A stretch of DNA of 64,000 bases from assembly GCA_963717375.1 (NCBI GenBank), contig OY970329.1, positions 2,356,001 through 2,420,000 of the forward strand, written 5' to 3'. The notes beneath the pieces are model-generated. The model was not told where the DNA came from. It ran no database searches and was given only the letters and a program-made list of their open reading frames with translations. This document shows positions 56,643 through 64,000 of this stretch, piece after piece (position 1 is the first letter of the stretch; the number at the start of each line of letters is the position of its first letter). Source of the stretch: VRUE01 sp963717375 (GTDB lineage: Bacteria > Actinomycetota > Thermoleophilia > Solirubrobacterales > 70-9). Both the position numbers and the translations under genes were made by a program.

Positions 56643-59558
56643 ATGGGGCAGGGCGCCAGAATTTGGCTTGGGACTGCGGTTTCCGTTGTTCTACTGGCGC
56701 TCGCTGTCGCGGCACCGGCGGGTGCGGTCGACATCATCGAAGAAGAGCAGCCGGAAACGAAAAACTCGGGCTGGCAGGCCGGCACCTGCACGACCGACAC
56801 GCCCGAATGCGTGCCGGAAGAACCGAAACAGTTCTTCACCCAGGCGGCGGGCCATCCGCCCGCGGGATTCACCCAGATCATCGTCAAGCACTCCGGCCTC
56901 TTCGAAACGCCGGTGGGGAATCTGAAGACGGTCTTGGTCGATCTCCCGCAGGGCCTGAGCGTCAATCCCCAGGCGACTCCGCAGTGCGAACTCGAAGGCG
57001 GCAAATTCCCGATCGCGGGCTGCCCCCTCGACACCAAAGTCGGCTACAGCAACGTCACCGCGGCCGCCGCTATTCCTCCGATCACGACCCCGCCTGTGAC
57101 GGTCCCTCAGATCCCGGTCTACAACCTCGTTCCGCGGCCGGGCGAACCGGCGCGGTTCGGTTTCAACCTGCCGCTCAATATCGGCGAAGTCTTTCTCAAT
57201 GCCGGCGTCAAGTGGGACGGCGACTACCACGAGTACTTCACGATCCACGTTCCCGCGATTCCGGCCGTGAGGATCCTCAAGAACCGGCTCGTCTTTGACG
57301 GCACGATCGGCAATCACGGATTGCCCTCGGAAGGCGGGGGCCCCTTCCTCACCTCGCCGAGCACCTGCTTCAACCCCAATCTCGCGCAGTACGCGACGAT
57401 CTACAACACGACTCTCCACGCCGACTCGGCTGAGGAAGAAGCGCCCGGCAACAACTACGACGTGGCTGCACCGGCGCCGCCCTCGGCCGCCTTCCTCACC
57501 GGATCCGAGTTCCTCGAATCGCCCCTGCCACGGATCGGAGGCGGCGCCCGGGTGATGCCGACGGGCTGCAACAACGTCCCATTCAAACCGTCGACCTCCG
57601 GAAGTACCAGCACGAACCAGACCGACTCGCCGACGGGCGGCACGGTCGAGGTCAAAGTCCCGTTTGAACCGTCGGCCTCGATCGCTCAATCGAACGTCAA
57701 GAACGCTGACGTCTCACTTCCCCTGGGGATGGGTCTCAATCCGTCGGCCGCGAGCGGCTTGCAGGCGTGCACCGACGCTCAGTTCGGCAAAGGAACTCGC
57801 AATGCCGTGAGCTGTCCAGCCGGGTCGAAAATCGGCACGGTGGCGATTGACACACCGCCGCTTCCCAACGGGACCCTCACCGGCAACGTCTATCTGGCGA
57901 CGCAGCAGAGCCGCGACCCGGCGTCGGGCAACGAGTACCGAGTCTTCCTCGATGCCGAGTCCGCCAGTCGCGGCCTCTCGATCCGGCTGTTGGCCAACGT
58001 CAGCGCCAACCCGCAGACCGGCCAGCTGACCGCGCAGGTGCACGAAGCTCCGCAGCTCCCATTCGACTCCGTGCGCGTCACCCTCGATGGCGCCAAAGGG
58101 ACCCTGACCAGCCCGCCCACTTGCGGCCCGAACAAGACCGGCCACGCGATGACTGCCTGGTCGGGCACGCCGGACAGCGGACCCCAGGACCCGGGCTTCA
58201 CCCTCACCAACGCGCCCGGTGGCGGTCCCTGCGCGAAAACCCTGGCGGCCCGACCGTTCGCCCCCGGCTTCGGAGCCAAATCGACGAACCCGAAAGGCGG
58301 CGCTTACACACAGGTCGTCGTCAATGCCAGTCGCGCCGACGGCAACCAGGAGCTGAAGGGCGTCGACGTCAACCTGCCGCCCGGGCTGACCGCGAAGCTG
58401 GCCGGCGTCCGCTACTGCCCACCGGCGACGATCGCCGCCGCGGCAGCCAAAAGCGGCGCGGCTGAGGCGGCCGATCCGAGTTGCCCCAACTCGAGCCTCG
58501 TCGGCAGCGCTTCGGTTTTTGCCGGCAGTGGGTCGAACCCGCTCCACCTGACTGGAAAAGCCTTCCTCGCAGGGCGTTATAAGGGCGCCCCCCTTTCCCT
58601 GGCAGTGATCACCCCCGCCACGGCCGGGCCGTTCGATCTCGGAACGGTCGTGGTGCGGGTGGCACTGTTCGTCGACCCGGAAACGGCGCGGGTGCGTGCC
58701 GTCTCCGATCCGATCCCGCATGTCTTCGGCGGCGCCCTCGTCGACCTGCGCTCGATCTCGGTCAGCCTCGATCGCAAAAATTTCGCCCTCAACCCGACCA
58801 ACTGCTCGGCGATGACCTTCGCCGGGGCGCTTCACGGCGGCGGTGCCAACCCGCTCGACCCGGCCGCCTTCAGCACCGTGCCGGTCTCGGCGCCGTTCAA
58901 GGTCAACGGCTGCGAGGACCTCGGCTTCAAGCCGAAACTGTTCATGCGGATCTTCGGGGGCACGCGCCGGGCGAAGAGCCCGAAGCTGCGCGCTGTCCTG
59001 GTTGCCCGTGACGGCGACGCCAACATCGGCCGCGCCTCGGTCAAGCTGCCGAAGCCGCTGATCCTCGAACAGGCCAGCCTGGCCAACGTCTGCACGCGGG
59101 TGCAGTTCGCCGCCAACAACTGTCCCCAGGACTCGATCTACGGCTTTGCCGAAGCGACCACGCCGCTGCTCGACGGACCGTTGAAAGGCCCGGTCTACCT
59201 GCGCTCCTCCAACCACGAACTGCCGGACATGGTCGCCGCCCTGAACGGCCAGGTCGACATCGTCCTCGACGGCCGCATCGACAGCGTCAAGGGTCGCCTG
59301 CGCACCACCTTCGACACGGTGCCCGACGTGCCGGTCTCGAGGTTCGTCGTCACGATCCGCGGCGGCAAGAAGCGCGGCCTGCTGGTCAACTCATCCAGCC
59401 TCTGCGCGAAGAAATACAAGGTCATCGCCCGCTTCACCGGCCAGAACGGCAAGAAGGCAAACCAGAAGCCGAAGCTGCGCACCCCCTGCAAGAAGCACGG
59501 CAAAGGCCACAAGAAGCACGGCAAGGGTAAGGCGAAGGGCGGGCACCACCACCGCTAG
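56643..59558 (+). CDS. Large secreted four-repeat protein of unknown function
   Basis: 971 residues from ATG 56643 (AGGGAGAG ribosome site). A signal peptide ends around APAGAVD. Four divergent repeat units begin near residues 100, 359, 578 and 802, each with a strand reading LPQGL/LPLGM/LPPGL/LPKPL followed ~10-20 residues later by a conserved Cys, a Phe/Tyr, and a second Cys in a CP motif (for example LPPGLTAKLAGVRYCPPATI and LPKPLILEQASLANVCTRVQ). The C-terminus is a His/Lys/Gly tail. No catalytic motif is seen, so it is probably a surface or matrix protein. I do not recognise a named family. Confidence 0.75.
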   Translation: MGQGARIWLGTAVSVVLLALAVAAPAGAVDIIEEEQPETKNSGWQAGTCTTDTPECVPEEPKQFFTQAAGHPPAGFTQIIVKHSGLFETPVGNLKTVLVDLPQGLSVNPQATPQCELEGGKFPIAGCPLDTKVGYSNVTAAAAIPPITTPPVTVPQIPVYNLVPRPGEPARFGFNLPLNIGEVFLNAGVKWDGDYHEYFTIHVPAIPAVRILKNRLVFDGTIGNHGLPSEGGGPFLTSPSTCFNPNLAQYATIYNTTLHADSAEEEAPGNNYDVAAPAPPSAAFLTGSEFLESPLPRIGGGARVMPTGCNNVPFKPSTSGSTSTNQTDSPTGGTVEVKVPFEPSASIAQSNVKNADVSLPLGMGLNPSAASGLQACTDAQFGKGTRNAVSCPAGSKIGTVAIDTPPLPNGTLTGNVYLATQQSRDPASGNEYRVFLDAESASRGLSIRLLANVSANPQTGQLTAQVHEAPQLPFDSVRVTLDGAKGTLTSPPTCGPNKTGHAMTAWSGTPDSGPQDPGFTLTNAPGGGPCAKTLAARPFAPGFGAKSTNPKGGAYTQVVVNASRADGNQELKGVDVNLPPGLTAKLAGVRYCPPATIAAAAAKSGAAEAADPSCPNSSLVGSASVFAGSGSNPLHLTGKAFLAGRYKGAPLSLAVITPATAGPFDLGTVVVRVALFVDPETARVRAVSDPIPHVFGGALVDLRSISVSLDRKNFALNPTNCSAMTFAGALHGGGANPLDPAAFSTVPVSAPFKVNGCEDLGFKPKLFMRIFGGTRRAKSPKLRAVLVARDGDANIGRASVKLPKPLILEQASLANVCTRVQFAANNCPQDSIYGFAEATTPLLDGPLKGPVYLRSSNHELPDMVAALNGQVDIVLDGRIDSVKGRLRTTFDTVPDVPVSRFVVTIRGGKKRGLLVNSSSLCAKKYKVIARFTGQNGKKANQKPKLRTPCKKHGKGHKKHGKGKAKGGHHHR

Positions 59559-59573
59559 CTGGGCTGGCGTTGC

Positions 59574-60278
59574 TCAGATCGGTTGGCTGGTGGGGCGGAT
59601 GAGGATCTCGTTGACGTCTACGCCCGGGCGCTGTTCCAGCGCATAGATCACAGCTTTAGCGATGTCGCTGTCCTGTAGCGCCCACTCTCCCGGACGGTTG
59701 TCGAAGAAAGGGGTGTCAGTCATTCCCGGCTCGATCAATGTCACCTTGATGTCGCGGTTCTCGTGGATCTGGCGCAGTTCGGCCCGCAGCGCCTCGCCGA
59801 TCGCCGTCGCCGCCCACTTGGTCGCCGAGTACATCGAGCCGGGCAGCGCCCGCCGCCCGGCCACCGAGCTGGTGATGACGAAGTGCCCGTCACCGCGCTC
59901 GAGCAGGTGGGGGAGGGTGGCGCGAATCGTCAAGCCGACCCCGTAGACGTTGGTAAGGACCATCGAGCGCCAGTGCTCGGGCGACTCCTCGAGAAACCCG
60001 CGCGAGGCACCGAAGCCGGCGTTGGCAAAGACCACGTCAATACGACCAAAGCGCTCCATAGCGGCAGCAGCCATCGCCTCAACCTGGTCCCACTCAGTGA
60101 CATCGCAACGCACCGCAAGCGCCCGCTCCTCGCCACCAAGCTCGGCAACCAGCTCCTCAAGCGGCTCCAACCGCCGCGCGGCAAGGACGAGCCGATACTT
60201 GGCCGCCGCAGCTCGCGCGGTGGCAGCACCGATACCGCTGGAAGCTCCCGTAATAAGCAGCACTGGGTCATCGCTCAT
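59574..60278 (-). CDS. Short-chain dehydrogenase/reductase (SDR)
   Basis: 234 residues. LLITGASSGIGAATARAAAA supplies the NAD(P) motif, NAG follows in VFANAGFGASRGF, catalytic Ser in VITSSVAGRRALPG and YSATK supplies Tyr and Lys. It is a classical SDR. Substrate unknown. The start is 29 bp from a large palindrome. Confidence 0.92.
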   Translation of the reverse strand: MSDDPVLLITGASSGIGAATARAAAAKYRLVLAARRLEPLEELVAELGGEERALAVRCDVTEWDQVEAMAAAAMERFGRIDVVFANAGFGASRGFLEESPEHWRSMVLTNVYGVGLTIRATLPHLLERGDGHFVITSSVAGRRALPGSMYSATKWAATAIGEALRAELRQIHENRDIKVTLIEPGMTDTPFFDNRPGEWALQDSDIAKAVIYALEQRPGVDVNEILIRPTSQPI

Positions 60279-60306
60279 GCGCTGATTCTCGCACTCGGGC
60301 CGTCGA

Positions 60307-60374
60307 GAGCGAGCGGGCGGGGGTCAGCGGACACTCTGCGCGAAGCGCGTCCGCTGACCCCCGCCCGCTCGCTC
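60307..60374. repeat. Palindrome with perfect 26-bp arms between divergent genes
   Basis: Arms 60307-60332 and 60349-60374 are exact reverse complements over 26 bp (core GGGTCAGCGGAC/GTCCGCTGACCC); the 16-bp centre holds GCGC-GAA-GCGC. It lies between the SDR start (60278, minus) and ccmE (60404, plus), where neither gene ends, so a terminator role is not expected. Confidence 0.75.
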
Positions 60375-60403
60375 CCCATCACCTCTTGCGATAATCCCTC
60401 GCC

Positions 60404-60795
60404 GTGGATCCCCAGCGCAAGCGGAAGATCCGGCTCGTAGTCGCCCTCAGCGTCGCCGTTCTACTGGCGGCGGCGCTCGTCTACACCTCCTTCAGCGCCG
60501 CCAGCGAGGCGAAGGAGCCCTCGCAACTGCTCAGCGCCGCGCCCGGAACCAGCTACGACCTCACCGGCAAGGTCGTGCCGGGCTCGATCCGCCACGACGG
60601 CCAGGAACTGCGCTTCCGGGTCGCCGATCGCGAAGGCGGCGGCCCGACCCTGCCCGTCACCTACAGCGGCACCGTCCCCGATCCGTTCCGGGGCGGCCGC
60701 GAGATCGTCCTCACTGGGGAAGTCGAGCACGGCACCTTCATCGGCGAACGCGACACGCTGGTGACCAAGTGCCCATCGAAGTTCACTACTTCGGA

Positions 60796-60799
<4 letters not shown>
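60404..60799 (+). CDS. ccmE: CcmE haem chaperone, Cys-type variant
   Basis: 131 residues from GTG. One membrane anchor (IRLVVALSVAVLLAAALVYT), then the OB-fold core SYDLTGKVVPGSIRHDGQEL, VTYSGTVPDPFRGGREIVLT. In the canonical protein the haem-binding histidine sits in an HxxxY motif; here the equivalent is TKCPSKFTTSE, so Cys123 replaces His and Phe127 replaces Tyr. Cys-type CcmE proteins are known from other groups, generally as CxxxY. Overlaps ccmF. Confidence 0.88.
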
Positions 60800-63222
<2,423 letters not shown>

Positions 63223-63226
63223 ACGA

Positions 63227-63451
63227 CTAGACCTTCAGCAGGGCGATGGTGTTGACCACGAACAGCACCGCGAAGAAGATGGTGGCGCGGTCGAGGTTGC
63301 GCTCGACCATCGAGCCGCCGCTGAAGCCACCGCCGCCGCCACCGATACCGAAGGCGCCGGAGAGGCCTGTGTCTTTCCCGGAGTGCAGCAGGATCAGGAA
63401 GATCAGCACGACGGAGATGATCACTTGGATAAAGCCGAGGAAGGTTTCCAC
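63227..63451 (-). CDS. secG: Preprotein translocase subunit SecG
   Basis: 74 residues from GTG. Two membrane helices (TFLGFIQVIISVVLIFLILL and IFFAVLFVVNTIALLKV) flank a Gly-rich loop (GAFGIGGGGGGFSGGS), the signature of SecG. It assists SecYE. Convergent with ccmF, four bases apart. Confidence 0.94.
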   Translation of the reverse strand: METFLGFIQVIISVVLIFLILLHSGKDTGLSGAFGIGGGGGGFSGGSMVERNLDRATIFFAVLFVVNTIALLKV

Positions 63452-63515
63452 GCGGCGGATGGTAGCGGCCTGAATGATGATGCGTAGCTGACATCGTCCG
63501 GGGTTTTGTTGCGCT

Positions 63516-63544
63516 GGTTGACAAAGATCGCTATCTTGTCAACC
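63516..63544. promoter_or_regulatory. Operator-like inverted repeat upstream of alkB
   Basis: Perfect 9-bp arms GGTTGACAA (63516-63524) and TTGTCAACC (63536-63544), 11-bp spacing, 41 bp before the alkB ATG. The arm contains TTGACA. The dimension fits a TetR- or Lux-type dimer site controlling alkB. Confidence 0.65.
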
Positions 63545-63584
63545 AAGAAGACGTTCTCGGGTGATTTGACAAGGAGGAGCAGCG

Positions 63585-64000
63585 ATGGAGGCCGCAACGC
63601 ATAGCCACGATCACGGGCCGGCGATCGAGCTCAACCCGGCGACCTGGAAGGACGCCAAGCGCTACGCCTGGCTGCTCGGCCTGGTCATTCCCTTTGCCCC
63701 TTTCATCGCCTGGGCCAGCGTCGAAGTGACCGGCTTCGAGGTCTTCTGGTTCTTCGGGCCGCTGCTCGTCTTCGTCGCCTTCCCGCTGCTCGACATCGCG
63801 ATCGGGGTCGACCCGACCAACCCGCCCGACAGCATCCTCAAGTGGCTCGAGCAGGACCGCTACTACCGCTGGTGCACTTACCTCTTCATCCCGGTCCAGT
63901 ACGCCGGGCTCGTCTTCGCCTGCTGGCTCTGGTCGAGCGGTGACCTCTCGGTCCTGGAGAGCCTCGGCCTGGCGGTGACGATGGGGGTCGTCGGCGGCAT
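63585..64000 (+). CDS. alkB: Alkane 1-monooxygenase AlkB, N-terminal part (3'-truncated)
   Basis: The frame is open to the end of the window (138 residues seen). ATG with an AAGGAGGAGC ribosome site. Sequence features: KDAKRYAWLLGLVIPFAPFI, FFGPLLVFVAFPLLDIAIG, then DPTNPPDSILKWLEQDRYYR, which match the N-terminal helices and the DPxNPP/DRYYR region of AlkB. The eight His of the di-iron site lie mostly beyond the window. It hydroxylates medium-chain n-alkanes, needing rubredoxin. Confidence 0.88.
   Translation, partial: MEAATHSHDHGPAIELNPATWKDAKRYAWLLGLVIPFAPFIAWASVEVTGFEVFWFFGPLLVFVAFPLLDIAIGVDPTNPPDSILKWLEQDRYYRWCTYLFIPVQYAGLVFACWLWSSGDLSVLESLGLAVTMGVVGG

Overview
The window is high-GC, densely coded bacterial DNA, about 60 protein genes with many 1-8 bp overlaps and frequent GTG/TTG starts. 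Gene content (tmRNA tag ending in ALAA, Rpf-like lytic transglycosylase, P450, AlkB, PHP-glycosyltransferase, RapZ, a System I ccm cytochrome c pathway, a large secreted repeat protein) points to a deep-branching actinobacterium, most likely class Thermoleophilia (Solirubrobacterales-like). That placement is inference from gene content, not from a marker-gene tree. The window looks chromosomal; I see no phage, transposase or CRISPR array. No stretch over 300 bp lacks a gene or RNA; the longest gap (15702-15993) holds a hairpin, direct repeats and a PHO-like box.

1-5.5 kb: trans-translation locus. The end of RNase R overlaps smpB; a membrane-anchored coiled-coil/HhH protein and a divergent flavin disulfide reductase follow, then tmRNA (ssrA). 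5.4-15.7 kb: housekeeping and accessory genes (PrxQ, DUF1697, metallo-beta-lactamase fold, SRPBCC, OsmC, ABC-F, P450, PurU, Rpf-like muralytic enzyme, HD-domain protein, UppP).

15.7-30.6 kb: a phosphate/polyphosphate island. An OmpR-type response regulator, a separate receiver-less winged-helix protein, pstSCAB-phoU, ppx, two half-length CHAD proteins, a PHP-domain/GT4 fusion, ppk1, a DUF47 protein and a PiT transporter lie on one strand. 11-bp-spaced TTCACA-type direct repeats precede the regulator, the winged-helix gene and pstS and look like PHO boxes. Together they give sensing/regulation, high- and low-affinity uptake, and polyphosphate synthesis, breakdown and granule binding.

30.6-37 kb: accessory region. 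Two TadE-like pseudopilin genes (one frameshifted), a degenerate ParA-like protein, a Phd/PIN toxin-antitoxin pair, an epimerase, a PF03640-type secreted protein, a TadG-VanY-lytic transglycosylase fusion and a second putative toxin/RHH pair.

38-50 kb: cupredoxin lipoprotein, enoyl-CoA hydratase, uvrC-rapZ, an ABC-2 exporter, VOC protein, then the lower glycolysis run gap-pgk-tpiA-gpmI with tgt. 50-56 kb: Ser/Thr kinase with a lipoprotein partner, metallophosphatase, argS, a degenerate P-loop protein, and ccmH/ccmG-type genes. 56-64 kb: tRNA-Gly, ArsR-like regulator divergent from a large four-repeat secreted protein, SDR, ccmE-ccmF, secG and the start of alkB with a palindromic operator-like site.

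Several large palindromes recur in the window, one of them inserted in frame in the PHP-GT4 gene.
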